Source: Roseburia_C sp051879315
GTDB lineage: Bacteria; Bacillota; Clostridia; Lachnospirales; Lachnospiraceae
Direction of reading: 5' to 3'
DNA: 64,000 bases
NCBI GenBank assembly: GCA_051879315.1
Contig: JBJELW010000053.1
Coordinates: forward strand, 82,629 to 146,628
Part shown: positions 8,894 to 16,979 of the stretch, piece after piece
Layout: every line of letters starts with the position of its first letter
Numbering within the stretch: the stretch's first letter is position 1
Notes under the pieces: model-generated
Seen by the model: the letters and a program-made list of their open reading frames with translations, nothing else
Databases searched by the model: none
Told to the model about the DNA's origin: nothing
Position numbers and translations under genes: made by a program

Positions 8894-8972
8894 CTTCTTA
8901 ACATCCACCCTTTGGAAAAAAATCCTCCACGTTTTCTTTTTTGGACGTTATTTTCTATTTTCAGTTAAACCA

Positions 8973-9290
8973 TCACTTACTGGCCGGAAAAATAATATTT
9001 TCTGCGGATTTCCCCCGGCCAACGTGCCGAATCATCCGCTCCACCTGCGGCAGCATATTCACCGGCCGAAGCATTACCTCAGGATGTGCCACGACGTAAA
9101 CCCGGAACAATTCATCGGCAAAGCCCTGCCCCATCATAGTTACATCTGAAAAATCCAAAATAACCTCTCGATATGTCTCCAAGCTACGGCAGATTCTCTT
9201 TGCCTGAGAGCGGGCTATCGGTTCACCGGTAATACAGGCTTCCTTTACCGGTATCTGTTTCGTCTGATTTTCTAATGCCATCATAACCAT
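8973..9290 (-). CDS. DUF4325 STAS-like protein
   Basis: A protein of 105 residues resembling the DUF4325 family, a STAS-like fold found near sensor and anti-sigma-like ATPases. The hallmark stretch is VILDFSDVTMMGQGFADELF (about residues 46-65), where the beta strand leads into the helix that carries the phosphorylatable position in true STAS antagonists. Start 9290 follows GGAAGGAG closely; an ATG at 9317 would overlap the Fic gene and has no better site. It lies 19 bases after the Fic gene, so the two probably form an operon. The true partner is unknown, and no ATPase or kinase of the anti-sigma type is visible nearby. Confidence 0.75.
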   Translation of the reverse strand: MVMMALENQTKQIPVKEACITGEPIARSQAKRICRSLETYREVILDFSDVTMMGQGFADELFRVYVVAHPEVMLRPVNMLPQVERMIRHVGRGKSAENIIFPASK

Positions 9291-9309
9291 AGTACTCCTT
9301 CCATAAACC

Positions 9310-10206
9310 TTAATCATTGTATTTCAGTCCAAAATAGTCCATATAAACCTTAAATCTGTCCTGTGCTGCTAAGCAAGTATCGATTAGGTATCCCTGTTCA
9401 TTTTTCCATTCTTTTAATCCACGATAATAAAATCCTTTCATATCATCTTCTATGATAAACGGTGTAATACCATTTCGCAAACACTCTTTGAACATAATTA
9501 GTCTTCCAACACGTCCATTCCCATCTTGAAAGGGATGAATTCTTTCAAATTTATAATGGAATTCAATGATTTCCCACAATGTCTTAGTTTTATTCTGATT
9601 GTATTCCGCCAATAATTTTTTTATTTCCGCAGCAACATCATTCGGTTTTGTCGTTGCATTTCCACCGACCTCGTTTTCAAAACGTTTATATTCACCAACC
9701 GCAAACCATGCTTTTCTGCTATCTGATGTTCCTGACTTTAGAATCAAGTGAAGCTGCTTAATAAATGCTTCCGTAAGCTGGTAATTCGCTGATTCAATCA
9801 CCTGATCAATACATCTAAAATGGTTTGACGTTTCCACAACATCATCTACATTTATAATCTCATCTTGAATTCCTAATGTATTAGTTTCAAATATATACCT
9901 TGTCTGATCATGTGTAAGCCTGCTTCCTTCCATGTGATTAGAATTGTATGTTAATTCAACTTGTACTTTATGATAAATACCTCCGGGAATTCCGGACTCT
10001 TTCTCTAATTTTAACCTCGTTAATAAATCCTTTGGAATTTTTCCTGCCCTTTGTTTTCTTAGAGGTTTTTCTGAATTTTCTGGTATTTTCCATGTTTTCC
10101 CATTTAATACCGCTCCAGGAATTTTGCCTAGCGCACAATAATTGCGCACACTCCTTTCGGATACGTTCCATTTCTCTGCAGCTTGGTTCACATTTATATA
10201 TTTCAT
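9310..10206 (-). CDS. Fic-domain protein with N-terminal DNA-binding head
   Basis: A 298-residue protein. Residues 1-45 form an excisionase/MerR-like helix-turn-helix (AAEKWNVSERSVRNYCALG). The Fic core carries the complete catalytic motif HPFQDGNGRVGR (His224), as in AMP-transferases. An inhibitory helix motif of the S/TxxxE(G/N) type, S89-N-H-M-E93-G94, precedes the core, so activity is probably self-restrained (class II Fic). Fic enzymes modify target hydroxyls with AMP or related groups; the target is unknown. Start is ATG 10206. It is followed by the DUF4325 gene. A second, unrelated Fic gene lies at 37.1 kb. Confidence 0.9.
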   Translation of the reverse strand: MKYINVNQAAEKWNVSERSVRNYCALGKIPGAVLNGKTWKIPENSEKPLRKQRAGKIPKDLLTRLKLEKESGIPGGIYHKVQVELTYNSNHMEGSRLTHDQTRYIFETNTLGIQDEIINVDDVVETSNHFRCIDQVIESANYQLTEAFIKQLHLILKSGTSDSRKAWFAVGEYKRFENEVGGNATTKPNDVAAEIKKLLAEYNQNKTKTLWEIIEFHYKFERIHPFQDGNGRVGRLIMFKECLRNGITPFIIEDDMKGFYYRGLKEWKNEQGYLIDTCLAAQDRFKVYMDYFGLKYND

Positions 10207-10310
10207 ACCTTCTGACCTCCGATCCGAGATAAATCATCGGTAATATTATACCGCAATCGGCAAAATATATCCAGATATCTATGTCTAATAGCTTCTTTTA
10301 TTTTGCCGAT

Positions 10311-10346
10311 AGAAAAAGGCGGCTATTGGCTAACCAATAACCGCCC
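10311..10346 (-). terminator. Terminator after the secreted duplicated-domain gene
   Basis: A 12-bp stem at 10318-10345 (GGCGG..ATTGG arms, loop TTAG on the minus strand) is followed by CTTTTTCT on the minus strand, 19 bases after the stop at 10366. Confidence 0.85.
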
Positions 10347-10365
10347 TATATCACTCGTGCCTGTT

Positions 10366-11265
10366 TTACTGTGCAGAAAAAGTAATCGAATCAGATTCCG
10401 TGATTGTCTGATAGGTTTCTGCATCGAAAATCTGGAATTTCAACTCCACATCTTCAATGGTTTCGATTCCGTTTTCCTCTAAATCTGTGGAGAAAATGGT
10501 GATATCATCAATTGCCTTCTTTCCGTCGTAAACGGTGGTAGAAAACAATGGACTCATCATAAATCCATTGATGGACATGTCATCCACGGAGATGCCTACA
10601 TTTTTTCCGGAGTTATTCTCCACATAAAGGAGGATGGCTGTCCCCCAGAAACTGTTTTCATCCACGGTCTTTCCCACAATCTTGATTCCATTTTCATTAT
10701 AAAGCTCTGTACCGCCATCATTCGGAGTGGTGTCCATATTTGCATACTCTGAAGTCTGAACCTCTGCGTATACATTTTGGAACAAGAAATCCCAATCTGC
10801 ATTGAATGCATGGAAATACATCTCCACCTTCCCCACGGTATCAATCCCGGCTGCGTCCAGCTCGGTAGAGGAAAGATACATGGTTTCATAGGCTTTCTTT
10901 CCCGCCGCAATATCGGATCCGAACAGATCTGTGATCATGTAATCATTTACGATTAATGCGTCACATCCCACGGTATAATCCGTATCGGAATCATTTTCAA
11001 TCAACAGCTTAATTCCATCACCCCAGATACTGTCTGTAACATATTCTGTTGCTGTGATTTTCAGACCGTCCTGATCCACCAGAACCTGCTCTTCAATCGT
11101 TATATTTGTAGTTACTTCCTCTGATACATCGGAACCGGCATCCTCCGTGTCGGAACCGGTAACCACATCCTTCGTATCATCCGATGAAGAACCGCTGCCC
11201 AATGCCATTGCCCCAAAAAGTGATAAACACAATACAACCGCCAACCATTTTGTTTTCTTTCTCAT
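10366..11265 (-). CDS. Exported protein with two tandem immunoglobulin-like repeats
   Basis: A 299-residue protein with an N-terminal export signal (about residues 4-22), then an acidic Ser/Thr/Asp linker and two copies of one roughly 110-residue module. Equivalent landmarks are GLKITATEYVTDSIWGDGIKLLIEN and GIKIVGKTVDENSFWGTAILLYVEN region, each followed by a VNDYM/INGFM strand, AGKKA/DGKKA and FHAFNA/FQIFDA. The modules look like the beta-sandwich DUF4352-type domains of Gram-positive surface proteins. The signal ends in ALGSGSSS with no Cys, so a lipoprotein anchor is missing or lost. Start has a strong AGGAGG site. It follows the VanZ gene by 34 bases, so the two may be co-transcribed. 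Confidence 0.75.
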   Translation of the reverse strand: MRKKTKWLAVVLCLSLFGAMALGSGSSSDDTKDVVTGSDTEDAGSDVSEEVTTNITIEEQVLVDQDGLKITATEYVTDSIWGDGIKLLIENDSDTDYTVGCDALIVNDYMITDLFGSDIAAGKKAYETMYLSSTELDAAGIDTVGKVEMYFHAFNADWDFLFQNVYAEVQTSEYANMDTTPNDGGTELYNENGIKIVGKTVDENSFWGTAILLYVENNSGKNVGISVDDMSINGFMMSPLFSTTVYDGKKAIDDITIFSTDLEENGIETIEDVELKFQIFDAETYQTITESDSITFSAQ

Positions 11266-11299
11266 GATTAACTCCTCCTGCCTGTAAAATGTATGGTAT

Positions 11300-11755
11300 T
11301 TAAGGCTGTCCTGAATGGATACGGTTTCTTATGATAAAAACAGCAACTCCCTCTGCTATTACTTCAGCCACAATGTCCCACACATCAAAGGTTCCGTGAA
11401 CACCCGGTATAAGCTGAAGCGCTTCCATGACTGCTGAGAAAATAGCTGCCACCACAAATATCCTTCGCAGTTCTGCCCCATAATCACTTCCGGATATGAG
11501 ACACAATGCAAATACCAGCGCATATCCCCACATCATATCCGGCACATAATTTCGAACCAGGGAAAGAAGCCAGCGACTGCCTGCGGGAGCATCCACATGA
11601 AATCCTTTCCCTATGAAACCATCGATTTGTTGCACGAAAAGAACCTCCGGTGAAATCATGTAATAGATTATAGCTCCTGCCATGATCGAGAGCAGAATGT
11701 TAATCACAAGAAAAAGTCGATCCCTGTTCTTCTTCATTGCTTCATCGCCATCCAT
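11300..11755 (-). CDS. VanZ-family membrane protein
   Basis: A 151-residue membrane protein with about four transmembrane helices (near residues 16-33, 68-88, 98-115, 128-145). The VanZ landmark near residues 111-133, a Glu/Gln-containing helix end followed by a GTFDVWDI stretch, is present (ALQLIPGVHGTFDVWDIVAE). VanZ-like proteins are linked to glycopeptide and antimicrobial-peptide tolerance or cell-surface lipids, with no proven reaction. The start is uncertain: ATG 11755 lacks a ribosome site, and ATG 11737 has only a weak one. It precedes the exported duplicated-domain gene. Confidence 0.8.
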   Translation of the reverse strand: MDGDEAMKKNRDRLFLVINILLSIMAGAIIYYMISPEVLFVQQIDGFIGKGFHVDAPAGSRWLLSLVRNYVPDMMWGYALVFALCLISGSDYGAELRRIFVVAAIFSAVMEALQLIPGVHGTFDVWDIVAEVIAEGVAVFIIRNRIHSGQP

Positions 11756-11854
11756 ATTCTAATATGCAAATACGTATTCAGAACATAGCCTTCACATCAG
11801 GCATATTCTACCATACAACCGCCGGCTCCCGTTGCCCCCGCTACGGTGGGAAAT

Positions 11855-12316
11855 TTAATCCTGCAACCCGCTGGTTCTTAAGGGTTCCACTCCCTTTTCC
11901 TTCAACAATTCATTTACATCGATAATACTTCCCGGTCTTTCGTTAAAGATTATCATCAACAGAGCATCCCTTGGTATCTTTGCATACAGCTCCGGCATTT
12001 CATATTTCCTCAGGGCACGCTGGGTTTCCTCCAGGGAAAGCTCCGCTGCATAACAGATGCGAAGAATTACGTCTCTCTGTCTGGTATGTTTCTCTCCCGA
12101 AAGCAGCTTATATCCATATCGCTCCGGAATATCTGCTTTCAGAAAAACCGTTTGCTGGGTAATTCCCTTTTCACATAGCAGGTTTTTAATATAGATGGAA
12201 AATGCATCTCCACCACCCGACATACTGTCCTTATTTTCCTTACAATATCCCTCAAACTGGGACAAATGTGTCCTTCCCAAAATATTTTCCAACTCTCGTG
12301 TATTTTTTTCGCTCAT
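11855..12316 (-). CDS. Helix-turn-helix protein paired with a Ser/Thr kinase gene
   Basis: A 153-residue protein. The central part (about 40-105) reads as an XRE-like helix-turn-helix (LLCEKGITQQTVFLKADIPERYGYKLLSGEK), flanked by an N-terminal helical stretch and a C-terminal helical stretch ending in a possible recognition tail. Start 12316 follows AGGAGGAG closely. It is divergent from the kinase at 12420, with 103 bases between the starts, so the intergenic region must hold both promoters. A regulator phosphorylated by that kinase is a reasonable guess, but nothing in the sequence proves it. Confidence 0.75.
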   Translation of the reverse strand: MSEKNTRELENILGRTHLSQFEGYCKENKDSMSGGGDAFSIYIKNLLCEKGITQQTVFLKADIPERYGYKLLSGEKHTRQRDVILRICYAAELSLEETQRALRKYEMPELYAKIPRDALLMIIFNERPGSIIDVNELLKEKGVEPLRTSGLQD

Positions 12317-12419
12317 ATGCTCCTCCTATCTGATATACTGTAACTGCAACGCAGACATTCTGCCAACGGCTCTGAACTGCTACGTTCATGAATAACTCAC
12401 ATACGAAAGGGGTGATCCC

Positions 12420-13487
12420 TTGAATTTTACCAGACGACTTGCTATTTCTTATTATAAAACCATCGCCGTAATCAATGAACCCCATCAGGTTTATTTGGTA
12501 CAGCATCAGGAAACTCAGAAGATCTACATAAAAAAGGTTCTTGATGTTTACAATCTTGCCATATATGAATATCTCTTTCACAATCCCATGGATGGAATAC
12601 CGAAAATCATAGATTACTGTGAAGAAGATGGTCAGCTCACAGTGATTGAGGAATACATTTCCGGTTGTTCCCTATCTGAAAAAATGACGTCTCGCGACTT
12701 GACGTCTGACTACATCTCACATTACATTTATGACTTGTGCTGTATCCTGGAAAAACTTCATAATCTGAATCCACCGGTGATTCACAGGGATATCAAGCCC
12801 TCAAACATCATCATCACCAGTTACAACAAGGTGATTCTTTTGGACTTCAACGCCGCCAAGCACTTTTCTGCTGATTCTGCAGAAGATACCGTACTTCTGG
12901 GAACCCAGGGCTATGCGGCACCGGAGCAATACGGATTTGGTTCCTCATCCCCTCAGACTGACATTTATTCCGTGGGCATATTGTTACGGGAACTTCAGGC
13001 ATCGCTCACCACCCCCACAAAGATTTTTGATGAGATTATAATAAAATGTACCCAGATGAATCCCTCCGACAGATACAAGAATGTGACGGAACTGAAAAAT
13101 GCCATCAGCCGGATTCTGAATCCGGACAAGCCGCCCGCTAAAGAAACCAAAAACTATTCTTATTTTCCGCCTGGCTTTCGCACCATAACACCCTGGAAGA
13201 TGTTGGTGGCTACGCCTGCATACATGTTGCTTTTCTATATATGCTTATCCATGGAGGTAGAAAATACCACCGGCCTGCTGCTCTGGCTGAATCGTATCAT
13301 TTGTCTGCTTATGATGCTGTCCTTTATATTCATCGGTTTTAACTACCGCGATATCCAGAAGTATTTTCCGCTGTGCAAGAGTAAGAACCGGCTATTCCAT
13401 TATCTGGGTATTGTACTTTTTGACCTTCTGGTCGCCCTTATATTAATGTTTCTTTTGGTTATCATAGAGACCGTTTTTTCACCTTAA
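12420..13487 (+). CDS. Membrane-anchored Hanks-type Ser/Thr protein kinase
   Basis: A 355-residue protein with a kinase domain in residues about 10-230 and three C-terminal transmembrane helices (about 256-277, 283-304, 327-353). Visible motifs are the ATP-binding Lys near 38, catalytic loop HRDIKPSN (122-129), a metal-binding motif DFN (142-144) in place of the usual DFG, and APE (167-169). The glycine-rich loop is poor. The start is TTG at 12420, with AAAGGGG 8 bases upstream. There is no PASTA sensor domain, unlike PrkC/PknB. It is divergent to the HTH gene at 11855-12316, its likely partner. Substrates are unknown. Confidence 0.88.
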   Translation: MNFTRRLAISYYKTIAVINEPHQVYLVQHQETQKIYIKKVLDVYNLAIYEYLFHNPMDGIPKIIDYCEEDGQLTVIEEYISGCSLSEKMTSRDLTSDYISHYIYDLCCILEKLHNLNPPVIHRDIKPSNIIITSYNKVILLDFNAAKHFSADSAEDTVLLGTQGYAAPEQYGFGSSSPQTDIYSVGILLRELQASLTTPTKIFDEIIIKCTQMNPSDRYKNVTELKNAISRILNPDKPPAKETKNYSYFPPGFRTITPWKMLVATPAYMLLFYICLSMEVENTTGLLLWLNRIICLLMMLSFIFIGFNYRDIQKYFPLCKSKNRLFHYLGIVLFDLLVALILMFLLVIIETVFSP

Positions 13488-13488
13488 G

Positions 13489-13637
13489 CTAAGGAATCCT
13501 CCCGGCTTCGCCAAGCCCTCAAAGGTCGCTTCGCGCTGCTTTGAGGACAAGCCTTAGGTCAAATTACTTTATCTCCGCTCAAAACAGGACCTAAGGAATC
13601 CTCCCGGCTTCGCCGGGTCCCTCCTTCGGTCAAATTA
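13489..13637. repeat. Two-unit GC-rich intergenic repeat after the kinase gene
   Basis: The same 24-base block, beginning CTAAGGAATCCTCCCGG and ending CTTCGCC, occurs at 13489-13512 and 13591-13614. Each copy is closed downstream by CCTTAGGTCAAATTA (13552) or CCTTCGGTCAAATTA (13623). CTAAGG and CCTTAG ends make each unit foldable. No gene is visible in 13488-13772 apart from these repeats and two terminators. Confidence 0.75.
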
Positions 13638-13655
13638 TACCACAATAGTACACGC

Positions 13656-13690
13656 AAAAATGCCACCTTTACGGTGGCATTTTCTTTTGG
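13656..13690 (+). terminator. Terminator of the Ser/Thr kinase gene
   Basis: AAAATGCCACC and GGTGGCATTTT arms with a five-base loop are followed by CTTTT on the plus strand. Confidence 0.8.
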
Positions 13691-13704
13691 CACTAAGATG
13701 TGTA

Positions 13705-13741
13705 CAAAAAAGGCACTCTCTAGAAAATCTAGAAAGTGCCT
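13705..13741 (-). terminator. Terminator of the rpsF-ssb-rpsR operon
   Basis: A 13-bp nearly perfect stem (GGCACT..TCTAGA arms, 13712-13740) is followed on the minus strand by TTTTTTGT, 32 bases after the rpsR stop. Confidence 0.85.
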
Positions 13742-13772
13742 CAATAAGCATCCTATAATATTTCTCTAAGGA

Positions 13773-14036
13773 TTAGTCCTGTACATAAGGCATGATTGCG
13801 ATATGACGGGCTCTCTTGATTGCAACAGTAAGTGCTCTCTGATGCTTTGCACAGTTTCCTGTGATTCTTCTGGGAAGGATCTTTCCTCTCTCAGAGATAT
13901 ACTTCTTTAACTTGTTGACATCCTTGTAATCAATTACATTATCTTTTCCACAGAATACACATACTTTCTTTCTTCTGTGCAAGCCGCCTCTTCTTCTTGC
14001 GGGCGCGCCATCTCTGTCTGTCTTATTGAAAGCCAT
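13773..14036 (-). CDS. rpsR: 30S ribosomal protein S18
   Basis: An 87-residue protein of the small-subunit platform, where it pairs with S6. The body carries the conserved VCVFCGKDN, DYKDVNKLKKYISERGKILPRR (region 36-57) and QRALTVAIKRARHIAIMPY landmarks. The CxxC-type zinc-ligand pair (Cys near 26 and 29) is partly kept. It is the last gene of the rpsF-ssb-rpsR operon, the standard arrangement in Firmicutes. Start has a ribosome site (AGGAGG) and the spacing to ssb is 18 bases. Confidence 0.97.
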   Translation of the reverse strand: MAFNKTDRDGAPARRRGGLHRRKKVCVFCGKDNVIDYKDVNKLKKYISERGKILPRRITGNCAKHQRALTVAIKRARHIAIMPYVQD

Positions 14037-14054
14037 GGCTATTACCTCCTATAA

Positions 14055-14492
14055 TTAGTTAAATGGTAACTCTTCATCAATTCCGTCCGGAATATTCATA
14101 AATCCGTCTCCGGCACTGCTCGGTGAAGGTCTGTCTGCAGGTACGAATCCTGCATTCTCAGAAGATGCTGCCTTACTCTCAGCAAACTCCTGCTCTTCGA
14201 CTACGACATCGGTAGTATATACCTTCTGTCCGTCCTTGTTTGTGTAGCTTCCGGTCTGGATACGTCCGGTGATAGCGATCTTGATTCCCTTATGGAAATA
14301 CTTCTCTGCAAACTCTGCTGCTTTTCCAAAAGCAACACAGTTGATAAAATCTGCTGTCGGGCCGTCTCCGTCACGTCTGCCTCTACGATCTACTGCAAGT
14401 GAATATCTGGCAATTGCCATCTGATTATCTCCACTTGAATATCTGACTTCCGGATCTCTGGTTAATCTACCCATAAGTATTACTTTATTCAT
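14055..14492 (-). CDS. ssb: Single-stranded DNA-binding protein
   Basis: A 145-residue protein with an OB-fold in residues 1-105 (start MNKVILMGRLTRDPEVRY, core FINCVAFGKAAEFAEKYFHKG) and a flexible Ser/Pro-rich linker ending in the acidic tip DEELPFN, the docking tail for replication and repair partners. It coats single-stranded DNA at forks. It is the middle gene of rpsF-ssb-rpsR, 23 bases after rpsF. Confidence 0.96.
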   Translation of the reverse strand: MNKVILMGRLTRDPEVRYSSGDNQMAIARYSLAVDRRGRRDGDGPTADFINCVAFGKAAEFAEKYFHKGIKIAITGRIQTGSYTNKDGQKVYTTDVVVEEQEFAESKAASSENAGFVPADRPSPSSAGDGFMNIPDGIDEELPFN

Positions 14493-14515
14493 ACTTCGAT
14501 CTCCTCTTCTGTATT

Positions 14516-14806
14516 CTATGCCTCGTCTTTTCTAACGCATAAGAAACGAAGAACGTTGTCCATGATTCGAACATTCTGCTCTACTTCGGCAGGAACGGTC
14601 GGTGCTGCATCGAACTGGATGAAATAGTAGAAGCCATCGCTCATCTTCTGAACGTCGTAAGCTAATTTCTTCTTACCCCACTCTTCTACCTCTGTTACAG
14701 TTCCGCCTGCACGAGTGATATACTCTTTTGCCTTCTCAACTGTAGCATTTCTGACATCGTCTTCGATCTTGGCATTCACAACAAGTGCTAATTCATATTT
14801 GTTCAT
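14516..14806 (-). CDS. rpsF: 30S ribosomal protein S6
   Basis: A 96-residue platform protein of the 30S subunit and partner of S18. The landmarks MNKYELALVVNAK and KKKLAYDVQKMSDGFYY are typical. Start 14806 follows AAAGGAGG; the in-frame ATG at 14845 extends through the leader and lacks a site. It is the first gene of the operon, with a clear promoter at 14882-14910 and a short leader holding a small TCCTA/TAGGA hairpin (14837-14852). In other Firmicutes the S6:S18 complex controls this operon through its leader, but the conserved motif was not confirmed here. Confidence 0.96.
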   Translation of the reverse strand: MNKYELALVVNAKIEDDVRNATVEKAKEYITRAGGTVTEVEEWGKKKLAYDVQKMSDGFYYFIQFDAAPTVPAEVEQNVRIMDNVLRFLCVRKDEA

Positions 14807-14881
14807 GCTAGATTTACCTCCTTTTGGTCTCTGGCCTCCTATCAAGTAGGAAGCAAGGATTTTTACATATCACGAGCCCTT

Positions 14882-14910
14882 ATGATAGCATAATTTTTCA
14901 GTAATGGCAA
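14882..14910 (-). promoter_or_regulatory. Promoter of rpsF-ssb-rpsR
   Basis: On the minus strand TTGCCA (14910-14905) and TATCAT (14887-14882) are separated by exactly 17 bases, just after the stop of the DUF951 gene. Confidence 0.65.
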
Positions 14911-14918
14911 GACTTTTT

Positions 14919-15116
14919 TCAAATATCCTGTGACTTTTTTGATAATTCCCGGGTGTTTTTCTCCACTAAAGGTCGGGCCAGCATCACCTGATGGCCACAG
15001 CCACAGCATTTTAAACGAAAATCCGCCCCCACTCTCAGAATCTCCCACTCTTTGCTGCCGCAGGGATGGGGCTTTTTTAATTTCACAACATCTCCTACAT
15101 CATATTGGTATTTCAT
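14919..15116 (-). CDS. DUF951 family protein
   Basis: A 65-residue protein of the DUF951 family (YyzM of Bacillus), usually found beside rpsF or ychF. It has the family opening YDVGDVVKLKKPHPCGSKEW, the WEILRVGADFRLKC core and a CxxC-like CCGCG motif near residues 37-41, suggesting a small nucleic-acid- or metal-binding fold. Function is not known. Start 15116 has GGAAGGAG. It lies directly upstream of the rpsF promoter. Confidence 0.85.
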   Translation of the reverse strand: MKYQYDVGDVVKLKKPHPCGSKEWEILRVGADFRLKCCGCGHQVMLARPLVEKNTRELSKKSQDI

Positions 15117-15162
15117 GTATACTCCTTCCTTTTGGCACCAGACGCACTACTTCAGGGATAAA

Positions 15163-15879
15163 CTACAATTGGGAAAATACATCTCCCAGACTTCCCTGTA
15201 TCAGCAGATCTGCCCGGCTGTCCATAAGTGTGGTGGATTTATTGATCAGCACCAGTCTGTTTCCACGATAGTAATCTATGAGCCCCGCCGCAGGATAAAC
15301 TGCCAGGGATGTACCGCCGATGATCAGCATGTCTGCATGACTGATATCATAAACAGCGGACTGCATGGTGTGACTGTCCAGACCTTCCTCGTATAAGACC
15401 ACGTCCGGCTTCACCGGCCCACCACAGGCATCACACACCGGTACTCCGGTACCTTCCAATATGTATCTGGCATCAAAGAGCTTTCCACAGTTTTCACAAT
15501 AGTTCCGGTGCACACTGCCATGTAGCTCCCAGACACGTTTGCTGCCTGCTGCCTGATGAAGCCCGTCGATATTCTGTGTCACTACGGAAGTCAATTTTCC
15601 CTGCTGTTCTAACTCCGCCAGTTTCTTATGAACCAGATTGGGCTTTGCATCCAGACACAGCATCTTATCTCTGTAAAATTTATAGAATTCCTCCGGCTTT
15701 TTCCGGTAAAAGGTGTGACTTAAAATGGTCTCCGGCGGATAATCATATTTCTGGTTGTACAGTCCGTCCACGCTGCGAAAATCCGGTATCCCGCTTTCCG
15801 TAGATACTCCCGCTCCACCGAAGAATACAATTCGCTCCGATTCATCAATCCACTGCTTTAACTGCTTGATTTCTTCCAT
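15163..15879 (-). CDS. cobB: SIR2-family NAD-dependent protein deacylase
   Basis: A 238-residue sirtuin that removes acyl groups from lysines using NAD. The NAD-binding GAGVSTESGIPDFRS motif lies at about 18-33, TQNIDGLH with ELHGSVH provides the catalytic His near residue 119, and a zinc ribbon of two CxxC pairs (CENC and CDAC, about 124-155) is complete. Length is normal for class III/U bacterial sirtuins. Start 15879 has AAAGGAGG. The 71-base gap to the sortase gene carries a remnant of the intergenic repeat family. Confidence 0.92.
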   Translation of the reverse strand: MEEIKQLKQWIDESERIVFFGGAGVSTESGIPDFRSVDGLYNQKYDYPPETILSHTFYRKKPEEFYKFYRDKMLCLDAKPNLVHKKLAELEQQGKLTSVVTQNIDGLHQAAGSKRVWELHGSVHRNYCENCGKLFDARYILEGTGVPVCDACGGPVKPDVVLYEEGLDSHTMQSAVYDISHADMLIIGGTSLAVYPAAGLIDYYRGNRLVLINKSTTLMDSRADLLIQGSLGDVFSQL

Positions 15880-15891
15880 GTCACATCCTCC

Positions 15892-15914
15892 TTTATATTT
15901 GACTTAACACTACC
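15892..15914. repeat. Remnant of the intergenic repeat family
   Basis: TATATTTGACTTAACACTAC matches the right end of the elements at 8822-8893 and 26097-26163 with one or two changes; the hairpin part is missing. Confidence 0.45.
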
Positions 15915-15950
15915 TCGTCCCTTTATACATCACAGATTCATCTTCTGTCA

Positions 15951-16724
15951 CTACTCGGACACGGCTGTTGCCTCCGCCAGCACACCGTGTACAAAGAACC
16001 GGTAATCATGGCCTGCCATATTGCAGGTCATCAGGGTGACGATCCGATCCTCCGTTGTTACTTCCACACCGGTATCATAAGCGGCCTTTCTCTGAATCAG
16101 ATCCAGATACGCCTGATATTCTTCCTGGGAACCAAAGGACAGGGAAAAGATTTCTTCCTGCGCCACTGCCCCCAGATAACAGGAAAAAATATCATAGCGG
16201 TAAATATAATCCGGAGTATAAATATAAAAGCAGGGATTCTCCAGATAAAAATCCTCCTCAGAGTATCCGTTCAGTTTGCCAAACATGGTTTTATCCTTCA
16301 TGTTATGTCCATAGATAAAGGTATTCTCATCGGAAAAGTCAGCCGCATTCTGATAGTCCATAAAAATGCTGGCCGCCGTCACCTGCTGCCCTTCAAAGGT
16401 ATGCTCCAGGTAATATTCATTATCCTCCCCCTGCATAATGGGATAGCTGATATCCAGGTTTTCAAAATAGATCCATCCGATACAGTCCGGGTTCAATGCC
16501 TGCAGTGCATCAAAATCTATGGTTAATGTCTCATCCCCGGTTTCTGTATCCTCTGACTGGTCCGCGGAGACATACTGCTGCAATCCCTTATACTCGCTGC
16601 TTCCCCTATGATATAACACAAAGTAATGAATCAGCATACCTGCCGCCACGATAAACACAATCAGCGCAATCACAAATATGATTCGAAAGACCCAGTCTGT
16701 AGCTGTTGCCTTTTTCTTTGCCAT
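15951..16724 (-). CDS. srtB: Class B sortase
   Basis: A 257-residue membrane-tethered transpeptidase that links surface proteins to the cell wall. One N-terminal membrane helix (about 12-36) is followed by the sortase barrel. The catalytic His140 (YGHNMKD), Cys234 (TLMTCNM) and Arg242 (DYRFFVHG) are all present. The helix typical of class B between strands is consistent with length. No substrate with a sorting signal is found in this window. Start 16724 has GGGAGG. It may be co-transcribed with the sirtuin gene upstream in sequence, 71 bases away. Confidence 0.92.
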   Translation of the reverse strand: MAKKKATATDWVFRIIFVIALIVFIVAAGMLIHYFVLYHRGSSEYKGLQQYVSADQSEDTETGDETLTIDFDALQALNPDCIGWIYFENLDISYPIMQGEDNEYYLEHTFEGQQVTAASIFMDYQNAADFSDENTFIYGHNMKDKTMFGKLNGYSEEDFYLENPCFYIYTPDYIYRYDIFSCYLGAVAQEEIFSLSFGSQEEYQAYLDLIQRKAAYDTGVEVTTEDRIVTLMTCNMAGHDYRFFVHGVLAEATAVSE

Positions 16725-16761
16725 AATGTACCTCCCATTTCATTTCAAAATTTTCGTGTAA

Positions 16762-16787
16762 CAAAAATCGCTGCCATCAGGCAGCGA
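16762..16787 (-). terminator. Terminator after initiator tRNA
   Basis: CGCTGCC/GGCAGCG stem (16769-16786) followed on the minus strand by ATTTTTGTT, 11 bases after the tRNA 3' end. Confidence 0.85.
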
Positions 16788-16797
16788 CTAAATAAAA

Positions 16798-16871
<74 letters not shown>

Positions 16872-16979
16872 CCATCTGTTTTGGCGATCTCCCGAAACTG
16901 TCAAAAGATATCTACCCTATATCTTATGTACATTTTTAAAAAATATTCCTGCCGCCGTTCACATTTCGAAGATATTTTA

